From JBFIHF01 sp964411125 (GTDB taxonomy: Bacteria > Myxococcota_A > Bradymonadia > Bradymonadales > Bradymonadaceae): DNA of 43,355 nucleotides. Positions 8,329 through 17,638 of this stretch are shown here, one piece after another. A model generated the notes under the pieces. That model saw nothing but the letters and a program-made list of their open reading frames with translations. It was not told where the DNA came from and made no database searches. The translations under genes and the position numbers were made by a program. The stretch's first letter is position 1. The number at the start of each line of letters is the position of its first letter. The DNA lies in contig CAYPJU010000055.1 of NCBI GenBank assembly GCA_964411125.1, positions 1-43,355 on the forward strand. Reading direction: 5' to 3'.

Positions 8329-8886
8329 ATGAGCTCGATCGACGTCCGAGTCTGCCGACGAAGACCGGCCCCACCGTGGTGGGGACCGATTGCCGCGCCG
8401 GTTCTGGGGGTCGTTCGCGCCATCCCAACCCACCGCGATACCCGTACCGGGCGCCGCAACGCCACCCAGGTGCGCATCATCCTGATCGCCCTCGGCGTCG
8501 TGACGATCGTCCTCTGGAAATCGAACTGGTCCCTCCTCGGCTTCATCCCCGCCGCGGGGGCCCTCCTCGTGCCGCTGTCGGAGCGGACGCAGCGCTCCTG
8601 GATCGCTTCGCTCCGCGACGCAAAGCGGCGAACGCGGGTCGACACGAACGAAGGCAGCATCCTGCGCGACGGGGATCTCCTGCGCGTCACCGAACGGGGC
8701 GAGCCGTTGCGGGAGTTCGAGTCTCGGAAGGCGCGCTTGCGAACCAACCAACACGGCGCCGCACTCGGCACCAAGAAGAAGGCCGACGAGATTCAGGTCG
8801 TGCAGCGCGGCCAGACACCGCCCGATACCGACCTATGGCTCGAGGTCGACGCGCCGCCTGCCGAGCTCGACCTAGCCGCCCTCTGA
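8329..8886 (+). CDS. Hypothetical small membrane protein downstream of nhaA
   Basis: An open frame of 185 codons with a hydrophobic hairpin (RIILIALGVVTIVLW, then GFIPAAGALLVPLS) followed by a charged cytoplasmic-looking tail. I do not recognise the family. Codon use is strongly GC at the third position only after about position 8470. The first 47 codons look non-coding and contain the palindrome CCCCACCGTGGTGGGG (8369-8384), so a GTG at 8470 giving 138 residues is a credible start. No clear ribosome site supports either. The 3' end overlaps the convergent helicase gene by 15 bp. Confidence 0.55.
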   Translation: MSSIDVRVCRRRPAPPWWGPIAAPVLGVVRAIPTHRDTRTGRRNATQVRIILIALGVVTIVLWKSNWSLLGFIPAAGALLVPLSERTQRSWIASLRDAKRRTRVDTNEGSILRDGDLLRVTERGEPLREFESRKARLRTNQHGAALGTKKKADEIQVVQRGQTPPDTDLWLEVDAPPAELDLAAL

Positions 8887-10848
8887 CGGCTCCTCCAATC
8901 GCGCCTTCCACCAGTCCCGCACGCCCGCCGCGCGCCACACCACGGGCGCATCCGGCAGGCTCTCCACGAAGTAGCGTCCGTAGCGCTTGTTCGCCACGCG
9001 GGAGTCGAGGATCGCCACGACCCCACGATCCGACCGGCTGCGGATGAGACGCCCGAAGCCCTGCTTCAGCGTCAGCGCCGCCTGCGGCACCAGAAACTCC
9101 ATGAACGCGTTTCCGCCCCGGCTGTCGATGTGCTCGATGCGAGCTCGGACCAGCGGATCCGACGGATTCGCGAACGGCAGTTTGTCGATGATCACCGTGC
9201 TCAACTGGTCACCGACCACGTCCACCCCCTCCCAGAACGACGAGGTCGCGAAGAGCACCGCGCCCGGCGTCGCCCGAAACGACTCGAGCAGCTCCATCTT
9301 CGGCGCGTCACCCTGCTTGAAGCACGGGTAGGGAAGCTCGCCGGAGAGCCGATCCCACGCCGCGTTGAGGTTCGCGCGCGAGGTGAAGAGCACGAACGCG
9401 TGCCCCTTCGAAAGGCCGACCAGGTACTCGACCACCGTGCAGAGCCCGTCGAGAAACTCCGGATGCCGAGGCTCCGGCAGCCGCTTCGGAACGTACAGCA
9501 GCGCCTGCTCGCCGTAGTCGAACACGGCGGGGAGGATCTTCTCCTCGATGCGATAGTCCTCGGCGAGGGCGAGCTCGTCGTCGGCGCGCGCCGCCATCCC
9601 CATCCGCTCGCGGAAGTACTCGAAGTTGCCGCCCGTGGAGAGCGTCGCCGACGTGAAGACGAGCGTGTCGTGGGTGTCGAGCAGCCGCTTCCTCAATAGC
9701 GCCGCGAGATCGATCGGCGAAGCCTCCAGGAAACGCCCGCGCCCACGAAGCTCGAGGAAGTAGACGTACTTCGGGTCCCCGACGTTGGTGACGAACTGCA
9801 GGTCCGACTTGAGTTCCAGCGCCCGCTCGTCGAGGCGCGTCGTCTCGCCCAGCACGCTCTCGGCCAGCGCTCGTTTCAGCGAATCGAGGGCACGCAGCGT
9901 GTCGGTGAGCTGATCTGCGGCCATCTCCTTTGCAGGCCCCGCGAGATGTTCGGCGAGCTCGTAGCGGCCGTCGTAGAGCCCGATGGTCAGGTTCGAGAAG
10001 TAGTCCCGATACGCGCGGTCGAGCGCCGAAAGCGCGTTGTCCAGCGCGTCGTCTTCGATCTCCTCGGCGTCGATCTCGCGCTGAATGTCGCCGACCAGCT
10101 CCATGAAGCGATAGTTGGAGACCTGAATGCCGAAGTAGCCCGTCGCGACATCCTCGAGATGGTGCGCCTCGTCGAAGACGACCGCGTCGTACGGCGGCAG
10201 CAGCTCGGCGTAGCCCGCGTACTTGAGCGAAAGGTCGGCGAAGAAGAGGTGGTGGTTCACGACGATCAGCCGCGCCGTCGCCGCCCGCCGGCGCGCCTTC
10301 GTCACGTGGCACTCGTCGAAATGGGGACACTTCTGCCCCAGGCACGCCTCGGCACCGACCGAGAGGTCGTTCCACGTCGGCCAGTCGTCGGGAAGCCCGT
10401 CGATCTCCGCGCGATCACCGGTCTGCGTTTGCGCCGCCCAGCTGATGATTTTGGGCCACAGCACCGCGTCGTCTCGCGACCTGAACGCCGGATTCAACTT
10501 CATCTCCTCGAAGCGCAACTTGCAGAGGTAGTTGCGACGCCCCTTCAACTGAACCGCCTGGATCTCCTCGGGCCACTGCGACTGCAGAAACGGGATGTCC
10601 TTGTGAAACAGTTGGTCCTGCAGCGCCTTCGTCCCGGTGCTGACCACGACCCGCTTCCCGGAAGCGACGGCGGGGACGAGGTAGGCCAGGGTCTTTCCCG
10701 TGCCGGTCGCCGCCTCCACGATCAGCGGCATCCGTTCGTCGAGCGCCGTCGCGACGGCGCTCGCCATCTCGATCTGCTGCGGACGATGTTCGTAGCCTTC
10801 CAGCCCCTGAGCGAGCGCCCCGCCTGGTCCGAGAAACTCGTCGATCAC
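8872..10848 (-). CDS. DinG/XPD-type superfamily 2 DNA helicase with Fe-S motif
   Basis: A 658-residue ATP-dependent helicase. Seen in order: Walker A in EAATGTGKTLAYL; four cysteines of a probable 4Fe-4S domain (NYLCKL, then EACLGQKCPHFDEC); the DEAH box in VFDEAHHLEDVA; TSATLSTG; and the C-terminal motif VI QGFGRLIRSRSDRG. This is the bacterial DinG/YoaA relative of XPD, which unwinds DNA 5'-3' and acts on R-loops, replication blocks or damage. The start is the GTG at 10848, whose GTGA overlaps the TGA stop of the upstream lipoprotein gene (10845). The frame stays open to 11013, but that part is antisense-like Arg-rich sequence inside the neighbour and lacks a domain. Confidence 0.92.
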   Translation of the reverse strand: MIDEFLGPGGALAQGLEGYEHRPQQIEMASAVATALDERMPLIVEAATGTGKTLAYLVPAVASGKRVVVSTGTKALQDQLFHKDIPFLQSQWPEEIQAVQLKGRRNYLCKLRFEEMKLNPAFRSRDDAVLWPKIISWAAQTQTGDRAEIDGLPDDWPTWNDLSVGAEACLGQKCPHFDECHVTKARRRAATARLIVVNHHLFFADLSLKYAGYAELLPPYDAVVFDEAHHLEDVATGYFGIQVSNYRFMELVGDIQREIDAEEIEDDALDNALSALDRAYRDYFSNLTIGLYDGRYELAEHLAGPAKEMAADQLTDTLRALDSLKRALAESVLGETTRLDERALELKSDLQFVTNVGDPKYVYFLELRGRGRFLEASPIDLAALLRKRLLDTHDTLVFTSATLSTGGNFEYFRERMGMAARADDELALAEDYRIEEKILPAVFDYGEQALLYVPKRLPEPRHPEFLDGLCTVVEYLVGLSKGHAFVLFTSRANLNAAWDRLSGELPYPCFKQGDAPKMELLESFRATPGAVLFATSSFWEGVDVVGDQLSTVIIDKLPFANPSDPLVRARIEHIDSRGGNAFMEFLVPQAALTLKQGFGRLIRSRSDRGVVAILDSRVANKRYGRYFVESLPDAPVVWRAAGVRDWWKARLEEPSEGG

Positions 10849-12422
10849 TGCGACAGGACTCGCACGGCGTCGGGGATCCCGCGAAGCGCGCTCAGATCGG
10901 CGGCCACGGTCGGTGGCACGGACCGGGGGTCGGTGAGAATGTACGCGACGAGCAGGTCGACCTTCACGTCTTCGGACGACTTCGCCGCCTTCTCGAGGAT
11001 CGCGGCGCGCCATCCTTCGAAGCTCTCGACCACGAGCGTTCGAGCCTCGTTGGCGGCGAGTTCGTAGAGCTGCGCGGCGAGCTCACCCTCCGACGGTAGC
11101 GTGAGTGGATCGGCGGGAACGTCGGCGACTGGCTGCGCCGGGTGCGTCTCGTCCGTGGCGGACGTCTTCACCACCGTCTTCGCCGAAGCCGTCGGACGCG
11201 AGTCGCGGTGTCGAATGCTCCCCTCGAACGGAAGCTCGCCTGTCAGATCGTGCCGAACGATGGTGTAGGTGTGGTCGCTGTAGACCGGCTCTTCCTTGGT
11301 CTGAGGTGTATCCGCAACCTCTTCGCGCGCCCGCTGCACGGCGTTGCGCTGGTCTTGAAGACTGCGCCGGGCCGATTCGAGCCGACTCTCCGCGTTGGAG
11401 AGACTCTGCTCGGCACCGGTCGTGGTGTTCGGAGTATCCCCTTCCTTCGCCACCGCGGCGCGGTACCGATCGACGTCGGCTTCGAGTCGAGTCACGTCGT
11501 TCTCTCGACTCGTGAGCCGCTCCTGCTCCTTCAAGAGATCGTCCTGGCGCATGTCGTAGAAGGGATTGGGCACCTGTTGGGTCCCCGACTGATAGCGCAC
11601 GGTTTCGGTCCGCTCGCTCTTCGTCGTGCGAAACTTCGGCGCGCGGACAGTGAACTTCGCCGTGGCGTCGAGCTCCGCACCGCGTGGCGGGTCCTGCATC
11701 ACGCGCAGCGCCGATTGGCCGTTCAACGTATCGAGGCGCTGACGAATGGCGTCGAGCCCCGCACCCGAACGCCCGTCCACCTCGACGCGATACCGGTACT
11801 CCTCCAGAAGCGCGGTGCGCTGCGCCCGAAACCTCGTCTCGTACTTCGGCTCCCTCGTGAGCTGCACCAGCTTCGCCCAGTGCAAGGCCGCGTCGCCGCG
11901 CCGGCCCGCCTCCTCTGCCGTCGTCCCGGCCGCCTCCAGATCGGCGACCCACTTCGACTTCACCGCCTGAGACTGCGCCCGAGCGTCCTCTCGCGCCGGG
12001 GGCAGGTACTCGGCCGCCGAGTCGTAGAGCATCAGTGCGTTGGCAAAATCGCGCTCGTTCAACAGGCCCTGAGCCTTCCCGAAGGTCGCGTTCTTCACCT
12101 CCATCACGATCGCCGTCGCCGCTTCGACGTCGGGGAACTTCTCGTGCAGCCGCGCCGCCACGTTCATCGCGCCGAGGACGTCTTCGGCCATCAGCTTCGC
12201 GACCACCTCTTCGCGGTACGTCCCGATCGCGTTCTCACGGGCCTGCGACGCCTTCTCCTGCGCCTCCGTCGAGTTGGGGTCGACCACCAGCGCCGCTTCG
12301 TACTGCGTCAACGCAGCCTCCCACTCCCCGGCGGCGAACGCCTTGTCCCCTTCGTTCATGTGGCGCGAGTACGCACATCCGAACGCAAAGAGCGCGATCA
12401 AAAACACGACAAGGAATCTCAT
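10845..12422 (-). CDS. TPR and coiled-coil lipoprotein of unknown function
   Basis: A 525-residue protein with a signal peptide MRFLVVFLIALFAFGC and probable lipid-modified Cys16. Next comes a TPR-like unit (GDKAFAAGEWEAALTQYEAALVVDPN) and more helical repeats to about residue 200. A middle domain follows, then a coiled coil at about 300-390 (repeated SxRENDVTRLEADVDRYR-type heptads and SNAESRLESARRSLQDQR). The C-terminal domain ends in an all-helical segment resembling HEAT/TPR packing. I do not recognise the family; it probably anchors protein contacts at the outer membrane or periplasm. Start ATG 12422 is fixed by GGGAGG 6 nt upstream and by the signal peptide; the frame continues to 12656 without protein-like sequence. 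It is coupled by a GTGA overlap to the helicase gene. Confidence 0.85.
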   Translation of the reverse strand: MRFLVVFLIALFAFGCAYSRHMNEGDKAFAAGEWEAALTQYEAALVVDPNSTEAQEKASQARENAIGTYREEVVAKLMAEDVLGAMNVAARLHEKFPDVEAATAIVMEVKNATFGKAQGLLNERDFANALMLYDSAAEYLPPAREDARAQSQAVKSKWVADLEAAGTTAEEAGRRGDAALHWAKLVQLTREPKYETRFRAQRTALLEEYRYRVEVDGRSGAGLDAIRQRLDTLNGQSALRVMQDPPRGAELDATAKFTVRAPKFRTTKSERTETVRYQSGTQQVPNPFYDMRQDDLLKEQERLTSRENDVTRLEADVDRYRAAVAKEGDTPNTTTGAEQSLSNAESRLESARRSLQDQRNAVQRAREEVADTPQTKEEPVYSDHTYTIVRHDLTGELPFEGSIRHRDSRPTASAKTVVKTSATDETHPAQPVADVPADPLTLPSEGELAAQLYELAANEARTLVVESFEGWRAAILEKAAKSSEDVKVDLLVAYILTDPRSVPPTVAADLSALRGIPDAVRVLSQ

Positions 12423-12428
12423 GCACAA

Positions 12429-12434
12429 CCTCCC
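12429..12434 (-). promoter_or_regulatory. Ribosome binding site deciding the start of the TPR lipoprotein
   Basis: GGGAGG on the minus strand lies 6 nt before ATG 12422. It excludes the longer upstream open frame as the true start. Confidence 0.8.
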
Positions 12435-12602
12435 AACCCGGTGGTACCCGACAGCGCCCAAGACGGCAATAGACGCCGCGGTGCGACGGGGTTCGGCGGC
12501 CTTTCGGACCAGCACCGGTCCGTTCGTCCGGCCGAACGTCCCCCGGTCGTTTCGTTGCCCGCCGGCTTGCGGTGCGGTGGTCCCCTTCCTATTGTTCTCG
12601 CG

Positions 12603-13739
12603 ATGTCCGCTTCCTCCGCCATCCGTGCCGGCTTTCTGTTGATCGTGCTGCTGCATTGCTCGTGCATCGGTTACGAAGACGGGCTGTCAGGCCACTACCG
12701 CCAGACGATCGGAGAGGACCGCGCCGCGAGACTGCAGGCGATCGAGGTCTTCCGACGTGGCGACTCCATCCAGGCGATCTTGCGCCGCTACGAATCCGTG
12801 GCGAACCTCGGGGCGGACGCCGACCCCTTCTCCGAAGAGGTCAGTTGCCTTCGAACCGAGGTCGGAACGCTCGCCGAAGACGACTCCTTCGAGCTCTTCT
12901 CGACCGACGGCTCGACGCGCGTCCAAGGACGCTTCGTCGCCGGCGGCCTCGACATGCGGATCAACGCGGCCGAGAACACACCGACCCTCGAGATGAACCT
13001 CACCGAGTTCGAGCCGAACCCCGACTGCGAAGTGATCGAACCGAAGACCGTCACCGCCGAGTTCTCTGGACCGGGCGGACCGAACGAGTTTCCCAAAGGG
13101 GTGTACGAGATCATGGACCCCGAGTTCGGCGTGCAGTGGGTCAGCGTCGAGGAGCGGCTCGTGGGCGACCTCCCCGTCTTCTCGCCGGCGACCCCCGAGC
13201 TGATCTCCGGCCCGATCGGCAGCTACGTCACCGACAACCGCCTCGGTCTGGAAGGCGCCGTGCAGTTGCCCATCGCGCCTCCGCCCCGAGGCTTTCGCAC
13301 CCCGAGCGGATCCACCGAGTACAGCGTCGCCCATTTCATCGTCGTCGACGACGATCCCGACGACGACGGCGAGTTCTCGTGGGACAAGGACGAAGAGCCG
13401 ATCATCGCCGCGGGGATCCGGAAGGGGCAGCGCCAGATCCCCGAGGGTTGGGACGACGACTTCCGGGAACAAGTCGCGAACCACAACCGTTTCGGCCGCG
13501 CGATCCTCTACGTGCAGGGGAATCTCGACGAGCTCGACCCGGCGCTCCTCGACACCTTCGCAGACTGGGACCTCGCCGACGTCGACGAGCATTTCTGGAT
13601 CGTCGAGGTCTTCGGAACCGGGGAGGAGATCATCGGCCTGCGTTTCCTCCCCAACACTCGGGGAGTCCCCGTCTCGGTCACCACCGACTACCTCCAGGAC
13701 TCGCAGATCCGACTCCCTCGACTCTTTCCCGCCAACTGA
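12603..13739 (+). CDS. Hypothetical exported protein
   Basis: A 378-residue protein with an N-terminal signal segment IRAGFLLIVLLHCSCIGYEDG. Two cysteines sit at the predicted cleavage region, but neither makes a canonical lipobox, so lipidation is uncertain. The mature part is acidic, with a very acidic loop (VVDDDPDDDGEFSWDKDEE) that could bind calcium. I see no catalytic motif and do not recognise the family. Start ATG 12603 is chosen from the signal peptide. The open frame extends 1.4 kb upstream, but only as the antisense of the TPR lipoprotein gene. The two genes diverge across 180 bp. Confidence 0.75.
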   Translation: MSASSAIRAGFLLIVLLHCSCIGYEDGLSGHYRQTIGEDRAARLQAIEVFRRGDSIQAILRRYESVANLGADADPFSEEVSCLRTEVGTLAEDDSFELFSTDGSTRVQGRFVAGGLDMRINAAENTPTLEMNLTEFEPNPDCEVIEPKTVTAEFSGPGGPNEFPKGVYEIMDPEFGVQWVSVEERLVGDLPVFSPATPELISGPIGSYVTDNRLGLEGAVQLPIAPPPRGFRTPSGSTEYSVAHFIVVDDDPDDDGEFSWDKDEEPIIAAGIRKGQRQIPEGWDDDFREQVANHNRFGRAILYVQGNLDELDPALLDTFADWDLADVDEHFWIVEVFGTGEEIIGLRFLPNTRGVPVSVTTDYLQDSQIRLPRLFPAN

Positions 13740-13961
13740 AATGTTTGCAGCCATGCTCCACCGATCGGTACAACGCTACTCCATCCCGCCCGCCTACCCG
13801 GCGATGGACGATGGGAACGCGATCGCGCCTAGCGCCCCGATCCGTGAGCGAAGATGCGGGGTTCGCGCCGTTCGAACGAATTTCCTGCGCATCGGGCAGA
13901 CATCTTGCACAGTATCGGGTCGAGACGACGACGCAGCATTGGACTGCGGCGAGGTGAAGCC

Positions 13962-15338
13962 ATGAAGTACCTCAAACTCATCCCCCTGTTGGCCCTGGTT
14001 GCATCGGGTTGTGCCGACGCTGCCTCTACGGCGGGCGCCGACGCCCTCGCGGTGAACAACGGGTCACGCATCGTGGAGGTCGACCCCGCGGCTCAGACGG
14101 CGACCGACGCGCTCTTCGCACGCGACATTCCGGCCGCTCGCGCAGCCCTCCAGGACGCTTCGACCCCTCGCGAATTCGCCGGCAAAGCCGTCGTCGAGAC
14201 GCTCTACGTTCCTCTCGCTCCCGAGACCCAGCGGTTGCTGCGCGATTCGCTCGGGGCGACCCGCGACGTCACCGCAGAGCTCCTCTATGGCGACACCGGG
14301 CTCTTCTATCTCATCAGCCGAGGCGTCCCCTGGGCCGACAGCGACTCGTACGCGGGCATCCGCACGCAGCTCGCCGACAAGCTACCGTGGCAGAGCCGAC
14401 GACTCGATTCGCCCGACGCGTTCCTCGAAGACCTCCGCGAACCCGTCGACCTCCTGATGGAGAGCCTGGTCGCCGTCGCAGATGGACCGCTCGCGGCCAT
14501 CCGCTCCGCCGCAGCGCAAGGGCTGGGGTCCGAGGAAACGTTCGACCCCTTCCGCTTGCCCGGCGCGGTCTTCTTCGACGAAGACCTCACGCTCGACGTG
14601 GGCCGGAGCGAGCTCGCGCTGCTCGACGCCGCCGTCGCCGGGGTGCAGGGCGCGATCTACGGGCTCGCCGCCTACGAACACTCGTGGACGCTGGAGCGTG
14701 CGTTCGGCACCGAAATCTGGAGCGAGGTCGCGCTCGACCCCCAGAACCCGGAATTCGTCGACGGCTTCACGGTGGAGGACTACCAGGTCGCCTATCTGAA
14801 CGAGCGCCTGCTGAAGCGAATCGCCACCGCGAAACACCTCTCCACGGCCCGGAACGCATTCGAGGGGGGCCTCACCTCCTTCGAAGAGACCCTCCGCGTC
14901 GCGTCACAGTCACCGACCGAGGGGACGTTTGCCTGGATCGAAGCCCGGAACGACGTCGGCGCCGAGGCGTACGACGCCGCGCTCTCCGACTTCGCCGAGA
15001 TCGTCGCGGCGGTGCGGGCGAGCCTGCGTGGCTCGACCGTCCTTCCGCACGTCTCCCCGCAGGTGACGCTCAACCTGTCGCTCCTCTTCGAGGATGGCCG
15101 AACCCTCCCCGACGACGTCGACTTCATCGTCTTCGAGACCTACATGGACGAGTTCGGAACCACCCGGTACTCCGAGGTCAACCAGGCTGCGCTCGACGTC
15201 CTGCTCGACGGCGTCGTCCACCCTCCGCTCAGCGAGCTCGACGTCGACTTCACACACGCCGAGACGATCGGCACCGTCCTCGACGTCGCGCTCTCGACCT
15301 ACACCGGCGAAGTGGAACGAGCCGTCGAGAACTTCTGA
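13962..15338 (+). CDS. Hypothetical lipoprotein
   Basis: A 458-residue lipoprotein: signal peptide MKYLKLIPLLALVASGC with a good lipobox (ASGC, Cys17), then a mostly helical, acidic mature protein without recognised motifs. The ATG at 13962 has GAGGTGAAG immediately upstream, which fixes the start. The layout of long amphipathic helices (for example LRDSLGATRDVTAELLYG) is compatible with a helical-bundle surface protein, but this is only a description. The 222-bp spacer to the upstream gene holds nothing recognisable. It probably has its own promoter. It converges on the thr operon, whose thrC stop is 93 bp away. Confidence 0.8.
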   Translation: MKYLKLIPLLALVASGCADAASTAGADALAVNNGSRIVEVDPAAQTATDALFARDIPAARAALQDASTPREFAGKAVVETLYVPLAPETQRLLRDSLGATRDVTAELLYGDTGLFYLISRGVPWADSDSYAGIRTQLADKLPWQSRRLDSPDAFLEDLREPVDLLMESLVAVADGPLAAIRSAAAQGLGSEETFDPFRLPGAVFFDEDLTLDVGRSELALLDAAVAGVQGAIYGLAAYEHSWTLERAFGTEIWSEVALDPQNPEFVDGFTVEDYQVAYLNERLLKRIATAKHLSTARNAFEGGLTSFEETLRVASQSPTEGTFAWIEARNDVGAEAYDAALSDFAEIVAAVRASLRGSTVLPHVSPQVTLNLSLLFEDGRTLPDDVDFIVFETYMDEFGTTRYSEVNQAALDVLLDGVVHPPLSELDVDFTHAETIGTVLDVALSTYTGEVERAVENF

Positions 15339-15431
15339 GGGCATCGGACGGCCTCCGTACCGACCGGACGCTGGTGCGACTCCCAAGCATCCGCACGGCG
15401 CCGGAGCCGCCGCAGCGCGAGCGGACGCGGG

Positions 15432-16715
15432 CTAGCGCGCGTCCTCGACGCCGCGGAGCGCCTCGGCCGACGCATCGATCGTCACCTTCGAGGTGGGGCG
15501 CTCGAGCAGCTCGACCAACGCCGGCGGCAGCTCGATCGTACGGCCCACCAGCGGCTCGACGATCGTCTCGAACTTCGCCGGGTGGGCGGTCGCAGCGAGG
15601 ATCCAGTGGTCGCCGCCGACGCGGGTCCGCGCCTCGACGGCGCACGCCGTATGCGGGTCGAACACTCGCCCCCACCGCTCGATGCCATCGGCGATGACTT
15701 CGCGGATCGTGTCGTCGTCGACCCGCTCGACGTGCAGGTTCGCGCGGAACGCGGCGTGGTCTTCGAAGAGCGCGAACAGCCGCTCCATGTTGGACGGGTT
15801 CCCGACGTCCATCGCGTTGGCGAGCGTCGGGACCGATTCGCGTGGCGCCCAGTTGCCGTGGTCGTAGTAGTCGACCAACGTCTCGTTGGCGTTGGTCGCC
15901 AGGACGATGTCGCCGACCGGGAAACCGAGCTCGCGGGCCCAGACGCACGCGAGCGCGTTGCCGAGGTTGCCGGTCGGGACGACGAACCCCGGCGTCGCGC
16001 CGTGTCGCTCGCGGTAGTCGAGCGAGCTCCACGCGTAGTACGTCACCTGCGGCAACAGACGCCCGACGTTGATGCTGTTGGCGGAGGTCAGGAAGCGGCC
16101 TTCGGTCCAGAACGGGTCGGCGAACGCACCCTTCACCAGCCGCTGGCAGTCGTCGAACGCGCCGCGAACGCCGATGGCGCGGACGTTGTCGCCCCAGCAG
16201 CAGAGCTGGTGCTCCTGCCGCGCCGAAACCCGGCCCTCGGGGAACAGGACGTAGACGTCGATGCCCGGTTTGCGCCAGAACGCCGCCGCGACCGCTCCGC
16301 CCGTGTCGCCCGACGTCGCCACCATGACCGTCAGCCGGTCGCCCGCGCGCCCGAGCGATTCGAGCGCCGAGGGCATGTAGCCGGCCAGAAACTGCGCGCC
16401 GTAGTCCTTGAACGCCGACGACGGCCCCCAGTACAGCTCGAGCACCGCCGTGTTCTCCCCGATCTCGGCCAATCGGACGGGCCACTCGTAGGCGGCCGTG
16501 ATCGCGGCCGACGGATCAGGGGACGCATCGTCGCGAAACGCGGACAGCACCGCGCGCGCCACCTCGGCCTGCGACGCCCCGACCAAGCGCTCCGTCGACA
16601 TCGACGGCATCGAATCGGGGATGAAGAGCCCGCCGTCGGGCGCGAGCCCCGTGACGATGGCTTCAGCCAGCGAAACGCCCTCGGCGTCGCGGTTGCGTGT
16701 GCTCACGTACTTCAT
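15432..16715 (-). CDS. thrC: Threonine synthase
   Basis: A 427-residue PLP enzyme converting O-phosphohomoserine to threonine and phosphate, the last step of threonine synthesis in the cytoplasm. The N-terminus MKYVSTRNRDAEGVSLAEAI and the PLP-lysine region SSAFKDYGAQF are typical of the longer (enterobacterial/fungal-type) threonine synthases, as is VPTGNLGNALA, a phosphate-binding-like Gly/Asn loop. Start ATG 16715 has GAGGAC just upstream; the frame extends to 16769 into thrB sequence. It follows thrB with an 8-nt gap and is the last gene of thrABC. No terminator was found downstream. Confidence 0.95.
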   Translation of the reverse strand: MKYVSTRNRDAEGVSLAEAIVTGLAPDGGLFIPDSMPSMSTERLVGASQAEVARAVLSAFRDDASPDPSAAITAAYEWPVRLAEIGENTAVLELYWGPSSAFKDYGAQFLAGYMPSALESLGRAGDRLTVMVATSGDTGGAVAAAFWRKPGIDVYVLFPEGRVSARQEHQLCCWGDNVRAIGVRGAFDDCQRLVKGAFADPFWTEGRFLTSANSINVGRLLPQVTYYAWSSLDYRERHGATPGFVVPTGNLGNALACVWARELGFPVGDIVLATNANETLVDYYDHGNWAPRESVPTLANAMDVGNPSNMERLFALFEDHAAFRANLHVERVDDDTIREVIADGIERWGRVFDPHTACAVEARTRVGGDHWILAATAHPAKFETIVEPLVGRTIELPPALVELLERPTSKVTIDASAEALRGVEDAR

Positions 16716-16723
16716 GGTCGTCC

Positions 16724-17638
16724 TCAGGTTTCGATTCTCGCGCCTGGCGCGCCGAGCTTGCTCACCCACGACTCGGCGTCTAGCTCCGCCGATGCGAACG
16801 CCGCGACGATCGCCTCGGCAACTCCGTTGGCACCGTCGGGATCAATCAGGGCGAAGACCGTCGGCCCCGATCCCGAGAGCGAGAATGCCGACGCCCCCGC
16901 ATCGAGGGCGGCGTCCCGCGCCAGGTCGAACCCGCGCACCAGCGACTTTCGGTGCGGTTCGGCGAGCAGGTCGACGCAGTTCGCTGCCGCCGCCGCGGCG
17001 TCCCCGCGATGGCAGGCGTCGACGAACGCCGCGAGGTGCGCCATCTGCCGCACACACGTGTGCAGGCTCACCTCGGTCGGCAGCACCTCCCGCGCCGCCT
17101 TCGTCTCGATGGTGAGCTCCGGATGCACCAGGACGACGGCGAGCTCCGGGGTCGGGAGCTGCGTGACCTTCCCCGCCTGCGTGAAGGTCAGCCCGCCGTA
17201 CAGGCACGGCGCGACGTTGTCCGGGTGCGCATGACCGCTCGCGACCCCCTCCCCCTCCAGCGCGAACTCGAACAACTGCTGCTTCGGAATCTCCGTGTCC
17301 AACGTCGCCGCTGCCGCTACGACCGCCGCCACCGCGGACGCGGCCGAACCGCCCATCCCCGATCCGAGCGGAATCCCCTTCTCGATCCATACCTCGAACC
17401 CACCGTCGACGTTCAGCTCCTCGAGCATTCGCAACAGCGGGACAGTAGCGGTGTTCTTGGACGGGTCGCGAGGCAGCTCGGTCACTGCGCCGGTGATGTC
17501 GAGGATCTGCACGCCCGACCTGTCGGTGCGACCGACCGTCACTCGGTCTCCGACGGCGTCGACCGCGAAGCCGAGCACGTCGAAACCGACCGCGGCGTTG
17601 CCGACCGTAGCCGGACCGAAAGCTCGCGCGGTCTTCAT
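16724..17638 (-). CDS. thrB: Homoserine kinase
   Basis: A 304-residue GHMP-family kinase that phosphorylates homoserine with ATP. The P-loop-like GHMP motif is GIPLGSGMGGSAASA, and the C-terminal GHMP motif is FSLSGSGPTVFAL. The N-terminus ARAFGPATVGNAAVGFDVLG matches ThrB. The ATG at 17638 overlaps the thrA stop (ATGA, 17635-17638), giving translational coupling; thrC follows 8 nt after the stop. Longer open frames starting near 18562 are antisense-like and rejected. Confidence 0.95.
   Translation of the reverse strand: MKTARAFGPATVGNAAVGFDVLGFAVDAVGDRVTVGRTDRSGVQILDITGAVTELPRDPSKNTATVPLLRMLEELNVDGGFEVWIEKGIPLGSGMGGSAASAVAAVVAAAATLDTEIPKQQLFEFALEGEGVASGHAHPDNVAPCLYGGLTFTQAGKVTQLPTPELAVVLVHPELTIETKAAREVLPTEVSLHTCVRQMAHLAAFVDACHRGDAAAAAANCVDLLAEPHRKSLVRGFDLARDAALDAGASAFSLSGSGPTVFALIDPDGANGVAEAIVAAFASAELDAESWVSKLGAPGARIET

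Noticed and set aside
8369..8384. Terminator after nhaA
   Set aside because: CCCCACCGTGGTGGGG forms a strong stem, but no T-tract follows and it lies inside a possible coding frame.
11142..12602. Long upstream extension of the exported protein starting at 12603
   Set aside because: The extension is antisense to the TPR lipoprotein, while a signal peptide starts at 12603.
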